NCBI RefSeq assembly: GCF_028389875.1
Contig: NC_084675.1
Span: 21,662,412-21,726,411, forward strand
Reading direction: 5' to 3'
Source of the DNA: Rhea pennata
Taxonomy: Eukaryota > Chordata > Aves > Rheiformes > Rheidae
DNA: 64,000 bases
The position numbers and the translations under genes are program-made. The notes below the pieces were generated by a model that made no database searches, had not been told where the DNA came from, and worked only from the letters and a program-made list of their open reading frames with translations. Below are positions 41,980 through 54,120 of the stretch, in pieces (position 1 is the stretch's first letter; the number at the start of each line of letters is the position of its first letter).

Positions 41980-44669
41980 GTAAGGCAGCCCCGGCGCGTG
42001 CCGCGGTGGGGAGGAGGGCGTTGGGCCGGAGGCACGGGGGTCTTGCCCATAGGCTGTTTTGTGGCCTGCGGGGGAGGCGGGATGAGGCTTTGCAGTAGCA
42101 GACGCGCAGGGGATATTTCATTGGAGCTGCTGGAGGCTGGCAGGCGTTACGGCTGGCATCTGCCATCCCAGGCGGCTGTCGGTGCAATCTGGCCCTCCGG
42201 AGTCACGCGGGCGAGCAGGCAGCGTCCTGCAAGGCCAAGCCGCTGGGCTTGCCCAGGCGCTGGAGGTGGCCCTGGAGCGGTGTGGATCCAGGCCGAATTG
42301 TCCCTCGCAGCCAGCCAAGCCCAAGCAGGCTGCGAATGCAGGACTTTCCCAAAGCAGCAAGCAAGGCAATGCAGAGCTGCCCGGAGCAGCGCAGTTTCCC
42401 CGGCACAGAGCCCCAAGCCACCCCAGAGGACTGGATCGAGATGTTTAACTGTAGATAAACCTTGCTAGAAGTCGCTGCGTAGGGATGAGTCTCAGCATCA
42501 GCATACTAGACCTTTCATCCCAGGTCCCCAGGACATGTATACCAAAGCACACAAAGTCTCGATTTGTCTCCCCAGTGCATCCCCTGCTCGCTGTGACAGC
42601 AGAGTCCTGCTGCTCCAGCCTTGCTCTGGGCCGCTGGAGCCTGGGACGTACCTGGTGCACCCTGGGCGGCTGCTGCGTCTCTGCATCGTTATGAGCAAAG
42701 CACAGTTGTACGGGCTCTGCAACCTGCCTGGCCCTTGAACACGTGATTTCTGGCCGAGCACAGAGTCTCATAAAAGATGGGCTTGCCAGAGACCTCCTCA
42801 GCATCCCTGGTTCAAAGTCAGTCTGGAGGTGCTGGGTTATTTACCCCGTTGCTTCCTAGCCTCCCTAATGAGTGGGATGACATCCGGAGGTGCCTGCTAT
42901 CCAAGCAGTTTTCTCTCCATCTCAGTCTCTTTAAATGTTTAGAAGAATTCATGGTTGCATTTCCATCACACCCAGCAGTCCCACCTGAGTCTGGCCTTCC
43001 CCTGTGCTTGCTGCTGCGGGGTGGTGGCTCGCGGGGAAGCGGGGAGGAGGGAAGAGGAAGGCTCTGCGCCAGACACAGCAACCCCGGGGGCTAACGAAAC
43101 CGCGCTCTCCTCGCCGGCTGCCCCGGTTTGTACGCACGCTCACGGCCGACGCAGGCTCAAAGCCTGATTTAGGTTGGACAAGGGTCCAGCCAGCGGCTCA
43201 AAGCAGGGCCAGCTTGAGCACCTGGTAGCTGGCTCCCAAAACGCGCCTGGAGCTGAGTGACTTGCAACAACCTCCTGGAAAAGAGACGGGAGCCAAGTTC
43301 GGAGCAAAGGCTGCTCCGCTGAGTTCAGGGCCCTTCGTGCCACCTTGAGGTGTCATCTGGAGATGGTTTGTTATAGTATGGTCGCGCCTTTCTGTTTCCT
43401 GAGAAAATGCTACATGTCTGTCAGGCAGGCAGGGGGAAAGAGGGCTACAGTTAGGGAAGAGCGCAGTTACCACCTCTGTCTCCCGTGTGCGGCTGGTTGT
43501 TAGGTCGGGATCATTTGTATGCGGAGTCACACTTGAAATCTTTATCAGCGCGCCTGCTGATGCCTTATCTGCAATGTGAATGAGACTCTCAGGCCTGCTT
43601 TGGGAGCATATTTGGGCTTGATGATGTTTTCTACCTGGTGTTGCACCAAGTTGTCAAAGCTTTGAAAAAAAAAAATCCCACCAGACTCCCAGGTAGGAAA
43701 CCGAGCACAGAGCAGCAGAAAGACCGGATCCTGCCCGTGTGACCTGGGCATGTGAATGCTCTGGTGCGAAGGCCTGAGCCCTGGCAATGAGGAGCTCTCG
43801 TCTGCCGGGGGATGTGTGGGCTGAGGATGGGGGCATCCTTCGTGCCAGGTGGCAATCACTCGTAATGGTCCTGGAAGGGCATGGGAGCTGGAAATAGAAA
43901 TCTTCCACATTGGAAATGCTTTGATAAGCTCTTGACATTTAATATGCCACCTTCTAATCATGAGAGAGGAGAAGAAGGGGAAAAAAAACATCCCATGTGG
44001 TAGCATTCCAGCACGTGGAAACCTTCTCCCAGCACTGGCTGCAGCGAGGGTGTGAGCGATCGGTGCAGAGCCTGGTGCAAGCTCTGTAGGGCAGGAGCGA
44101 GCCCCACAGCGTGCTTGCTGTCCGTGTTTGCAGGCACGCAAGCTGCTCGCTTTCCAGAGAGGATCAGGAGAGTTGAGCCCGTCCCAACCTGGAGACCCGC
44201 AAGGAAAGCTTAGGGTCCAGCAGAAGAGGCTGGTGGTGATGAAGAAGGTGGCGGGCTCCTCTCTTCTGGCTGTACCCTATGTCTGACCCGAGGCTGACAG
44301 CTCCCAAATGCCACTTAGGCACTGAAAGGGGAGCTACCAGTTGGAAAATCATTTCCCTGTTGGAGACACCTGTATGTTGCTCTGGGCACCTAGGGACACG
44401 GGGTTACGGTGAGTGCTGCAGGCACCCTGTCCCGGTGGGTAATGTGGTCCTTCCCAACTCCACTGGAGAGCACCAGCGGCAACCCTGGAAACCAGGAGGT
44501 GACCACACGTGTGCATGGAGGAGAGAGAAAAGTCAGGAAATTTGGGGCCCGAACAAAAGACCCTTTTAGTCATCAGTGAAGATGCAGAGAAATAAGTAAG
44601 AGGGACTGCACTGCCTTGAGGATACTCCACCAGAGATGATCGAAGGAGCCCGAGTTTAGTATTGCTTGG

Positions 44670-45440
44670 AGGCCATGTCAGCCCGCGAGCAGCCCGACCT
44701 CTGCCTCCTGCGGCCCGGCTCCCCGCACCGCTTCCGCTCCTTCCTACCCAGCCTGGTTTTGAGCGGACGCACGTGAGAGAAAGCAAGCGGAGCCGCGCCG
44801 GGAGCGCAGCGCTTTGCTCTTTGCACCGCGCGGACATTGCCCGCGGTGCAGGAGGGCTGCCGGTGCGCTGAAAAGCGCGTTATTGATTGCGCTGCGCTAC
44901 GCAGCGCGCGGCCCTCGCCGGGCGAGCCGAGGACGGACCGGCTCCAGCGTGACGTGCGCGGTGCATTAGCGCTGGGTTAGTAACCACCAACGGCAGCCGT
45001 GCCTTCAATTTTTGCTCCGGCTCTGCTAATGGCTTATGCAAAGGCTGCCAAATTTATCAACGAGGGGTTGAACCGCGCGGCCCCGGACGGGTCGGTTCGC
45101 GTTTAGCTGAAGCTGCGCTGCGTCTCGCGCGCCGTGGGCCGGGCTCTGCCCGCGCCGCCCCCGGGCCGACGGGCGCCTTTAACCCCCCGCGGGTCGCTTG
45201 CCCGGCGCCCGGGTACCCTCCGAGGCGCTCCGCGGCGCGCAGAACCGCGCGGCAGCACGGGTTTGCAAACCTGCGCGCGGCCGGAAAGGCTTCCACGTAA
45301 TTGAGGTGATTCATTTTAAAGCTCCTCAATGAATTAAATCCCGCCTGCAGCGCCCGCACCAAATTCCACGGGCCGAACCGAACGAAAGCCGTGAAACGCG
45401 CGGGCGTGAGCGACGCGGCGGGGAGCACGGCAGTTGTGCA
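44670..45440. promoter_or_regulatory. Intragenic CpG island, JPH3 intron 2
   Basis: CpG-dense sequence interrupted near 44955-45065 and 45295-45340 by AT-rich segments that look constrained (for example GCTAATGGCTTATGCAAAGG at 45025-45044). A (TG)n tract follows at 45437-45468. Island plus embedded AT-rich motif is a common look of developmental enhancers; this is inference. Confidence 0.45.
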
Positions 45441-45468
45441 CGCGCGTGTCCGCGTGCGTGTGTGTGTG
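45437..45468 (+). repeat. (TG/CG)n microsatellite
   Basis: Alternating pyrimidine-purine sequence of about 30 bases at the edge of a CpG island. Confidence 0.85.
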
Positions 45469-47475
45469 CCCTCTTCTGCCTAATAACACGGCTGAGTTCA
45501 CTGTGCAGCCTCTCCCTTGGTGGGGGAAAAAAATATGTGCCCACCCACGTATTTCATTAAATTTGTAAGAACTCGGTATTTTTGAAAACTCTACCGCTCT
45601 GTCAAATTTGGTTGGAATTGGCCAACACGTTCAAAAGTTATTAGTGTGGGAGTGATGGCATATAGATATATAAACAGCACAATCACATAAGTAAGCCCCA
45701 TTTCCTGAGGAAAGTAGGCTAAAAAACATAGCGTGCTGCAGACAAGTAAATTGGATTCCTAAAGTTGTTCTAGTGTGCACAGAATATGATGTTGTCTGTG
45801 ACCCAGAGATGTAAGCTCATTTAAAGAATAGTTTTTAGGTTCAGTGGATGATTCTCTCCAAATTCCTTCAACGCAATTAAATGAAAATGAAAGAACATTT
45901 TCTTTGCTCGTCTATCTATTTATCATCTCCTGCATGCCAAAGCAGTTCCTGCAAAGTCACGGGGCTAGAAGAGCTGTGAATCAGGTCCGAAGAGCAAATA
46001 TTTATAACAACTGTTGGTTTTCAAGCATGGTAAGGGAGGGAGCCCTTTTCAGCCCGCCTGAAATGAAAGCTCTGGGCATGCAGAAGGCTGCCGCGGTGCC
46101 CTGGGACGTTTCATCCCTGGGACAAAAACCCGTTTCTCTTCTTACTGCTGTCCCGAGAGGAAGAAGGGTGCACTAAAGACGCAGGATCTCATTAGCAATA
46201 ACACCCATGTGTAAAGCAACCGCTGGGCTATTTAGGAGGGAAGGGGCTTTGGGCAAGCTCCCAGGTCCTCCGTCAGGGCAACGGCTCTGGGACCTGTTGT
46301 TCAGCCCCTTTCACAACAGCTTCTCGGAGCAGCTCATGCGGTAACACCCCGGAGGGGATGCTGTTTGCAGGTTAGTCCTAAGTAATGCACTTGGAGGCAT
46401 AATTATAGCCAAGCCATTTGCAACCGATGAGAAAAATATAATTAAGCTCAATATTCTCAGCAGAGCTTGGACTACAAATTACCACAGTGTCACTCAACTT
46501 CAGAAAGAGAAATGGGAGGAAAAAAAAAAAGGAAGAGGAAGCTAATAAAGAGAACCTGACAGCAAGGACGGGTAAATGAAAGCATTTGGACCCAGCGTGG
46601 ATGCTCCTGCAGGATGCAGCAGCGAAGGCTAAGAAAACATCCGTGCTCTGGCACACAATAGGGAGCGGGGAGGCAAGAAAAGCCCCGGAGAGCTGAACAG
46701 CAAAGCGCAAAAGGCTGCTTGAGCCAAACAGGTATTTTCTTCAGAAAATGGAAATGCAGCCCGGGCAAAACCCACAGAAAAGAACAGATGCCGCAGTTCT
46801 CATCCCGAACGGTTTAAGTCGCGGTAATGTCGCTACCGGCAGTACACCCAGCTGTAATAATGCTGCTTAATGCTCGCGCCGGCCTGCGCCCGCAGCCCTG
46901 CACTTGTACTTCGCTGGGCTCGATTTACGGGTTTCTGCTGGCTTTGGGATGCCTCCGCAGGGGCGTCCAGCCCGAGCTGGGCAGCCGCGGAGGGCGGCGC
47001 GGGAGCCCTTCTCCGACCGTTTTCCCTGCAAACCTGCAACATCCGCGACCCCCCCCCACCCCCCGCACCCCCGGCTTTAGCTTTGCGCTGTGCAAGCATC
47101 GCCTCGTCCCCTTGCTCCGGGCCCGCCCGGGTGGCGCCCGGGCGAGGGCTCGGGCCCCTCCCGGCCTCTCCGTCCCGCTCCGACGCGGAGGAAAGGATAA
47201 AGCACCTCGAAGCCGGGGCGCTCGAGCAGCGGCGCAGCCGGATGCGGCTCCCTGCGCGCATCCCCGCCGCCGCTCTGTAAGTCCTCTCTCGCTGCCAGTT
47301 TAATAGCTTCCTGCTCGCACGGGACTCAGGGCGTTAAGCCCTTCCGTGCCGGGTCAAAAGTCTGGGAGCGAGCGGCGGCACTGGGGACGGGCCACAGCGA
47401 GCAGCTCTGGGCAGCGTTTGCTCTGTCCCCAGGACGCGGGCGTTTGCTGCAGGGCTGGCGACTGCGGGAGCGGCT

Positions 47476-47514
47476 GCCTCTTCCTCCTCGTCCTCCTCGT
47501 CCTCCTCTCCCTCG
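47476..47514 (+). repeat. CCT/CTC-rich microsatellite
   Basis: Interrupted CCT triplets (TCCTCCTCG units) over about 40 bases. Confidence 0.85.
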
Positions 47515-47662
47515 CCGCGGCGGCGGCCCGGATCAGCCGATCCGGCTGGTTTCTCATCCGAGCCTTTTGCAGGCTTCGCGCATGGGCTGAGCCGCACCGG
47601 CACGAGCGGGAGGGCGTCCGCCGCCGCCAGCTCTCAGGAGGAGCAGCCTGTCCCCAGAAGCT

Positions 47663-47680
47663 GGGGGGGGGGGGGGGGGG
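47663..47680 (+). repeat. G18 homopolymer
   Basis: Eighteen consecutive G residues, the longest G run in the window. It is a candidate G-quadruplex, and its length is likely to be uncertain in any assembly. Confidence 0.95.
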
Positions 47681-47819
47681 CAGATCCTGCTTTTCCTTGC
47701 TGCTGCTTTTCCTATTCGGTGAGCAGAAACTGCAGAGTTGCTTTTCTCCCTGATCCTTGGAGCGATCCTCCCACACCCTGCGCAGCTGGCTTGCAGGCAG
47801 GCTGGCTCGGAGCCCCGGC

Positions 47820-47860
47820 GCCCTCCTCCTCTTCCTCCTCCTCCTCCTCATCCTCACCCT
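47820..47860 (+). repeat. CCT microsatellite
   Basis: CTCCTC repeats with few interruptions. Read in one frame they give a run of leucines that imitates a signal peptide, but that frame has no ATG and begins right after a TGA (47751-47753). Confidence 0.9.
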
Positions 47861-47975
47861 CTGCAGCCTGCCAGCAACAGGAGCGAGAGCCCAGGAGCAG
47901 AGCAGCAGGTCTGTGCTCGAGGCCGGCGGCGTCCGTCGAGCCTGTAACAAGCCAGAGGTTTCCCTGCAGCGCTGG

Positions 47976-48027
47976 AGCAGCGCTGGCACGTGCAGCTCCG
48001 AAGCAGCGCTGGCACGTGCAGCTCCGA
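47976..48027 (+). repeat. Perfect 26-bp tandem duplication
   Basis: The same 26 bases, starting AGCAGCGCTGGCACGTGCAG, occur at 47976-48001 and 48002-48027 without a mismatch. Each copy contains a CACGTG E-box. Perfect identity suggests a recent duplication or an assembly artefact. Confidence 0.95.
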
Positions 48028-49833
48028 GCGCAACACCCGGGCTGCTGGGCCGGTCGCTTTCCGAGACGGGTTTTTTTTTTCCAGCGTTTGCAGTGAAACG
48101 GGGCTGCTACAGGTGGTTTCTGCAGCAACCTGCCCCGGACCCTGGCCCTCCCGGCCCGCGGCGCGGGGCGCTGCGGAGGAGCCCTGGGGGCAGAGCGGAC
48201 GTCTGCCGCCTCCCTCCCGACGGCTGCGGACCGTTCCTCAGCGCGTCCGAGGCCGATGCAGCTCCAGGCCTCGGCCTGGATCCAGGCAGCGCTGGAGCTC
48301 GAGTATTAACTTTGATTAAATGAGTTTGCAGATGACTCTGGACCGGCTTTTCTCCGGCTGGCTCCAGAACGGGAGGTTTGGTGTTGAGCGACTGCCGAAA
48401 CAACGGCCGGCGAGAGGAGCGGAGGAAGGCTCCGGCGCGCTGCCCCTTTCGGGCCTTTGTGGCTTGGGCAGCAGAAAGAAAAAAAATTGCCTGGAAAGTT
48501 CATTTGCCAAAATGACTGTTCTGATTGCCCCAAACTTGCAAAAATGCCAAGTTATCGCTCCTTTGAAGCCTGACTTGCCCGGAGACAGCGAGCTGCGAGA
48601 GGAACGCAGGATCCAGCCTGGAGTCATTAAAGGCAGCGGCATGTACAGCCAAACTAAATGCTACACGTGTCCAAGCAGGCTGAGTTATGGCTGCTCGGGG
48701 AGCGCTAGCTTGGCCTGTTGTGCATTTAAAAATCTCCACCCGACTGCGGCATTGATGTAGGGCTTTTCTGCTGTTTTCTTTTTGCATTTAATCCAGATGG
48801 TATAGAGCTGCAGCGTGCGGAATAACCAGCGCTGCCCAGGTTCCTCGGAGATTTTGTGCCTTCGCTTGACTTTTCTTGGGTTTTTTCATTTTTTTCCCCC
48901 CAAAGGTTGTTTGTGATTTCTTCCAAACTGTTTTGCCTCCTGCCTGCAAGTGGCAGGATCATTTGTAATGTGCTATTTTTGCACGGGGTTAGAGGAGCGT
49001 TTGTGCCTTTGGGATGTGCGCGTGGCCGGCTGTCTACCAGCGCTGTGCCGGAGCCGGGGATGAAGGGAGATGTCAGTATTTCCCACTTCCTCTCCCACTG
49101 TCCAAACAGGCAGACGCCTTTTCCATTAGGTACCTGACAGCCAGTAAAACCATGGAAATCCAAACCACAGGCCGTGGGAAAGTGGGAGCCATCCCCCTCC
49201 ATCCCACTCCTTCCCCGCCAGAGCAGCTCCCATGGGATTTTGCATCGCCAGCGTCGCCTGTCAGCCCTGCCTTTCACCAGGGGGTACTGCAATTCCTCCC
49301 TGATTTATAGGAAAAAGGGAAATGGGGGTGGCCCCCCGGCACGGAGGGGCTCTGCCTGGCGGAGGCCGCCCCGTGCTCACCTGCGCCCGCGGGAGCTCCG
49401 CTGCCCGTGACGGGTGGCAGGCGCAAGGAGACTCCCTCTCCAGATGTTAATCATCTTGCGAGCTGTAAATAACATTTCAGGACAGCTTATGCATCGTCTC
49501 CGGCACGAAAGCCCCATCCGCTTTGCCCTTGCTGGCAGGCAAAAAAATGAAAAGTAAGGAAACCCAGTGGGAGGGAAGTCTGCGGGTGTGCGTGGCTCTG
49601 CTTACGTGCGCCTTTGCCGGGGAGCGCTGCTGAGGAGCATCGTGGTAACGGTGCAGGTCGGCCGTCGGGCCGAGCTGAAGCCCGTCCGACCGAGCCCCTC
49701 GGAGTCGATGGACTCTGATTTGTTTTTTCTGGTTCTGGCACTTTTTGTGCAGAAAAGGATAAAACAAAAACCTGAGCAGCCCCTGCAACCATGCAGCCCT
49801 CAGTTTTTTTCTGCACCACCCTCCCTCGAATTT

Positions 49834-49852
49834 AAAAAAAAAAAAAAAAAAA
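49834..49852 (+). repeat. A19 homopolymer between CTCGA repeats
   Basis: Nineteen A residues, flanked on both sides by CTCGA. The short flanking repeat might be a target-site duplication, but no inserted element body is present. Confidence 0.9.
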
Positions 49853-50916
49853 CTCGATATTTCAGTGCAAAATAGCGAATGATGCCTTAGTGAATTCCCT
49901 CTCCTTTTGTAAGCTCCAAAAAAAGGAAAAAGGATGAGGAGCGTCTGGTGCAGGTGCCTGCAGCAATGAACTAAGTGGGAACAGGCTCCCTCCCAGTTTC
50001 CATGACTTTCTGAGATCCAGACTTTCTGCATCCCAGCTGGGATCCGGGCAGCTCCTCTCTGCCTGCTCCCGCTTGGTAACACTTTCCCAGGGTAACACTG
50101 TATTTCCCAGGGCAACATCTGCAGGGAAACTCAGATTTGGGCTTGTGACCAAAGCATTTTCCACATTTGTCTGCGTTTCACTTGGGCAAGAGCAAGCAAA
50201 CACATCCAGTTATTTTTTTTTCAGGATTAAGTGGTTTGGCTTTGCTTTTTGATGCAGAACAATTTTTGCAGCTGAAATGTGCTGGCGGGACACTTTCTTC
50301 ACAGCCTGCTTGCCTGAAATAAGCATTCCCTCTGCCGGGGGCAAGGCTAGAAATCCCCAGACTCTTCCTTTTGCTTTCTCACGGCTGGGAAGCGTCCTGC
50401 TTCGCCAGCCGCGGGGAAGCGGCTGAGCGCAGGCGTCCTCCCGCGCTGCGGCGGAGCAGGCGCCGGGGAGTGGGTTTTATCGGGGCAATAAACAGCAGCT
50501 AGGGAAAAATAACGAGCAGGTTGTTGACTGCTGCCGTCTCCCAGCGCCCTAAGGGAAGCGGCTAGGCGGAGCGGTGCCCTCGCTCGCTGCTGCTCCGGTT
50601 TCGGGGCTCTCCTCGGGGCGACCGAGCCCGCGGCAGCGCCGGCGGGGCTCGGCGCCGTCGGTAGCCTCGGGAGAGGGTTGCATCAGCGCTCGGCCTCTCC
50701 CCGCCGGCTCTGCGATCCGTTTACCGGCATCGATCGCTCGGGGACTTGGGTTTTATGCTCCTTGGCGCGTCTGGGGCTGATGCAATTAGGGCCGGATCCG
50801 GCTCTCAGCTGGGCCCAAGGGAGCGGGAAGTAACCCCGGACGAGTCGGGAAAGCCGGGCGCATCTCTGACTTTTTCCTAAGGTGTTTCCGAGCAGATAGT
50901 CTCTGTTTTAATTGAA

Positions 50917-50932
50917 TTTTCCAATTGGAAAA
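50917..50932. repeat. Perfect 16-bp palindrome TTTTCCAATTGGAAAA
   Basis: The palindrome contains CCAAT on both strands, overlapping at the centre. It lies in an AT-rich segment between two GC-rich islands. Confidence 0.92.
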
Positions 50933-50999
50933 ACATAGGAACCTCTCTGTGTCGAAGGCAGGGGAAGCATCCCTTCCGCTGGAAGACAAGGACGCATTT

Positions 51000-51043
51000 A
51001 AAAAAAGAACAAAAAAAGAAAAAAAAAAAAGAAAAAAAAAAAA
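51000..51043 (+). repeat. A-rich low-complexity tract
   Basis: Runs of A broken by single G or C over 44 bases. Confidence 0.92.
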
Positions 51044-52408
51044 GGCTTTCGTCTGCTCTAACAGTAGATTTTAATCATTTTCTCTTAATTAGTCGCCCAG
51101 CTGAAGCGGCGCCCGCGCTTGCGCCAAGCCCCCGCGCTGGAGGCAGCTCGCAGGCCGCGGGGCTCCGGCGGCGCGTGGGCGCTCCGGCTCCGCGCTCCCG
51201 CCCCGCTTCCAGCCTCTTCAGGCACCGCTGGAGCTTTGCTCGGTTTTATTTTCCCGCGGTTTCCTCCTGAAGCCGCGCGGTGCCGCGGAGCTGCTCAGGC
51301 CGCCGTTGCCGAGAGCTCAACCCTTTTTGGCCAAAACAGCCCCGAGCTCCAGATTCGCCACAAAAGCCCTTGCAGAGGCGCAAAGCGGGCCGGAGCGGCC
51401 GTCGCCGTTCCTGAAAAGCCATGTTCTCCCTTTAAAATCAATTTATTCCAGCTGCTTATAGATTGGCCGGAGCCGGTAGGCCTGGCGTTGCGTGGCACCC
51501 GGAGGAATTAGTCCTTCCGCTGTCACTTCTGGCCAAATCGCAGGAGATCTGCGAAGATTTGCAGAAATCTGGTTGCGATTTTCCCTTCCCTCTGATCAGT
51601 TCTTCTTGCCAATTTGACCACTTGCCTGGCCATAATCGGAGAGGAGTGAGTCAGCCTGGCAAAAGTTAATAAATAAGTTATCCCACGCCAGCCCCAGAGC
51701 GGACTCCCTGCCCCAAACTGAACCAAACTCTTGCATCTCATCACCTATCATCAGCCATCGTCCCCATGGCTCTTCCTCGCCCCGTCCTTGCCCAAACACC
51801 TTGCAGCCAGCTCAGTCCTGGTGGACAAATGCACTAAAATGGGATTTAGAGGTTGGAAATGCTGCTCAAAAGCCTTTACGGGCCACTGAGGGCGGAGGAA
51901 ACCTGGATGAAAGAAGGATTTGGCCTTATTTTTCCTGTGGTTTCTAGGCTGGCTCCTCTGCCTGGGAGGTTTATCGGGGCCCGTGGGGCAGGTTTGGAGC
52001 CGCATCAGCCGTGCGTGACCATGCCACAGCCTGGCGGTGGCCTCCCCAGTCTGCGCCGTTGGCTTCAGCTAGGAGCAAACTGCCGTGCTGGAGCAGTACC
52101 CCGATGCCGTTAGGGGTGTCCTTCCCTTCCAGCACGCGTGTCGTGGAGAAAGACCTGCTTTACAAGGAAATAAAGTCAAGCAATTAGCTGGGGAATTAAG
52201 ATTTAGTGCGTGCTGCGAACAGCAGGCATATATAAAGGAGACAGCTGTTAAATTTAGTATGTGACAAAGTCATGCGAACACTAACTGGATTACTTGCATT
52301 TATTTGGGAATACTTATGTATTTTATTATGCAACGCGTAGATCATCGTAATTCTGCTTTTCACTCCTGCAAGCATCTTAGAGAGCATTACAAACAACTAA
52401 GCTTGCTC

Positions 52409-52452
52409 CGCGCTGCATCCGCGCTGCATCCGCGCCGCATCCGCGCCGCAGC
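52409..52452 (+). repeat. 11-bp tandem repeat, four copies
   Basis: Units CGCGCTGCATC (twice), CGCGCCGCATC and CGCGCCGCAGC, all 11 bases long. The substitutions accumulate from left to right. Confidence 0.95.
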
Positions 52453-52499
52453 CGTTGGGGATGTTCTGGACTGGAGGTGGCTTAATTAACGTGATTGAT

Positions 52500-53100
52500 T
52501 TTAACTCTGCCTGGGCCACATCCCAAGCTGCGGCTCTTCCTGGAGTCGGCGGGGACGAGCCCGGCCCGGGAGGCGCCGGAGCGAGCTTCGGGCAGAGCCG
52601 CTGCCCCGGGGATGGGCATCCTCGACCCTTTTCGGCCAGCAGCTCCCAGGCGCTTGCAGCATCCCTCGCCGGCGGCGCGCTGCAAGACGCGACTGCTCTT
52701 GCCTCCGGTTGCGTCTCCGGGGAGGAGTTCGGGGAGGCGGCGTGTGATCCTGCCTGCTGAGCCTGGTCCAGACGCTACCAGACGTTATTAGTTCTCTGTG
52801 CCGGGCCAGCAGGGACAGCAGCCTGCTGTATCAATGTGCTGCGGCGTGGAAGAGACAGTCCCTGCCCTAAAAAGCTGCCGGGCGGAGGAGCGAGCCGGCG
52901 AGGAGCGCCGGAGCCGGCGCGGCGGGGCCGGAGATGTCCCCGCCGAGATGCTCCCGCGGAAAACACCGGGCGTTCCCACGGGTGCCGGCTGCTCCGGCAG
53001 CCTTTCGCCGGCGCTTTGCCCCGCTTCGCGCCGCGCGTCTCCCCGAGGAGCCGGGCGTGGGGCCGGCCGGGAGCGGGGCCCGTCGCTGGCCCCGGTTTCT
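52500..53100. promoter_or_regulatory. Intragenic CpG-rich island upstream of JPH3 exon 3
   Basis: GC- and CpG-rich sequence of about 600 bases, roughly 0.9 kb before exon 3. No exon or promoter element was recognised in it. Confidence 0.4.
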
Positions 53101-53412
53101 GTTTATAGGAGCCTGTCGGAAATGACACTCTGCTCGGAGCAGATGTAGAAAAATTAGAGGGAATTCAGGGAGCGGCAGAAAAAAAATGATTAAAGGAGAT
53201 GGAGGGACTGATTTTGGAGGGAAAAGAAATCAGCTGAGCTATTTATAACACTGCCTGCACCAGCGTGTGTAGGAGCAGGCGTTTTTTTCTTTCTTTTTTT
53301 TTTAAGTGCCTAAGAGAGCTGAGCTACAGGGAAGGGACAAATGGGGACCGGTCCGGCAAGGCTGCGCCCAGGGCAGCTGCGGGGGGATGGCGGGGTGGAA
53401 ACCCAGAGCAAC

Positions 53413-53427
53413 GGGGGGGGGGGGGGG
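53413..53427 (+). repeat. G15 homopolymer
   Basis: Fifteen consecutive G residues; a second run of eleven lies at 53622-53632. Both are candidate G-quadruplex cores. Confidence 0.95.
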
Positions 53428-53995
53428 AATCCATCAAACACAGGCGTGTGGGGAGCAGCTCGTGACGAGCGAGGGCATGGGAGAGTGTCTCCGCCAGCAC
53501 CTCGCATGCACCATGGAAATGCCCTGAGAACGGTGCCTCCGGGGTATTGGGGCAGCACCGGCTGCATCCACTCCTCACCCTTCCCGTGGGGACTAATGAT
53601 GCTCGTGTGTGTACGTCAAACGGGGGGGGGGGATCTTCAATTTGTCATCCAGAAGTAAATGGTTTGGTCAAGGAAAGCTTTAAATTCATAAATTCAACGT
53701 TAGCGGCTTATGGGCACTGCAGAAGCAGAGGTTTCTGCAGCCGCCTGCCTGGGCTGGCTCCTTCCCGCAGCGGCGCATCCGTGAGCCCTTTCCCGACGGA
53801 GGAGACGGGCTCGTGCCGGCCTCCGGGGCGCGAAACCGACGGACGCGAAACCGGGCGCAGATGCCGGGCCCCGTGCGGAGCCTCGGCCGCGCGATGCCGA
53901 GGGGCTCCGGCGCTGGGGCCGTGCCCAAGCGCTTCGCCGGCGCTGCCGTCCCCGCTGCCTAACGCGGTCCTTGTCTCTCTCCGGTTGCCTTGCAG

Positions 53996-54120
53996 GACGT
54001 CCCACTCCCGGGCCAAGGCGGACGCGGCCGTGGCAGCGGCGCAGAAAGCTCAGGAGGAAGCGCGCATCGCCAGGATCACTGCCAAAGAGTTCTCGCCTTC
54101 CTTCCAGCACAGGGAAAACG
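53996..54120 (+). CDS. JPH3: JPH3 coding exon 3 (charged helix)
   Basis: This 125-base exon supplies the last base of codon 387, residues 388-428 and one base of codon 429. The acceptor is CCTTGCAG at 53988-53995; the donor is AACG|GTCAGT at 54121, phase 1. It continues the alanine-, glutamate- and lysine-rich helix begun in exon 2 (AVAAAQKAQEEARIARITAK, 398-417), which in junctophilins spans part of the gap between plasma membrane and endoplasmic reticulum. It ends in the strongly conserved EFSPSFQHREN. Flanking sequence on both sides is CpG-rich (about 53740-54260). Confidence 0.97.

Larger units (their letters stand above)
46870..48330. promoter_or_regulatory. Large intragenic CpG island, JPH3 intron 2
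   Basis: About 1.4 kb of GC-rich, CpG-rich sequence with CCT repeats (47476-47514 and 47820-47860), a G18 run (47663-47680) and a perfect 26-bp duplication (47976-48027). It is the largest island inside the gene. It could be an alternative or antisense promoter; nothing here proves transcription. Confidence 0.45.
41980..53995 (+). other. JPH3: JPH3 intron 2
   Basis: 12,016 bases, GT (41980) to AG (53995). It alternates GC-rich islands (about 44670-45440, 46870-48330, 50540-50740, 51100-51420 and 52500-53100) with AT-rich segments (45530-46060, 46370-46560, 52140-52400). It also holds homopolymer G tracts, CCT repeats and three short tandem duplications. Open frames in the islands are long only because stop codons are rare in GC-rich DNA; none encodes a family I recognise. 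Confidence 0.9.

Noticed and set aside
41692..42468. Overlapping 258-codon frame in JPH3 exon 2
   Set aside because: It is a shifted-frame shadow of a GC-rich real exon and continues into the intron without any domain.
47757..48323. Possible secreted protein with a leucine-rich signal-like segment
   Set aside because: The leucines come from the CCT microsatellite. The frame starts at TTG just after a TGA and has no ATG before the hydrophobic stretch.
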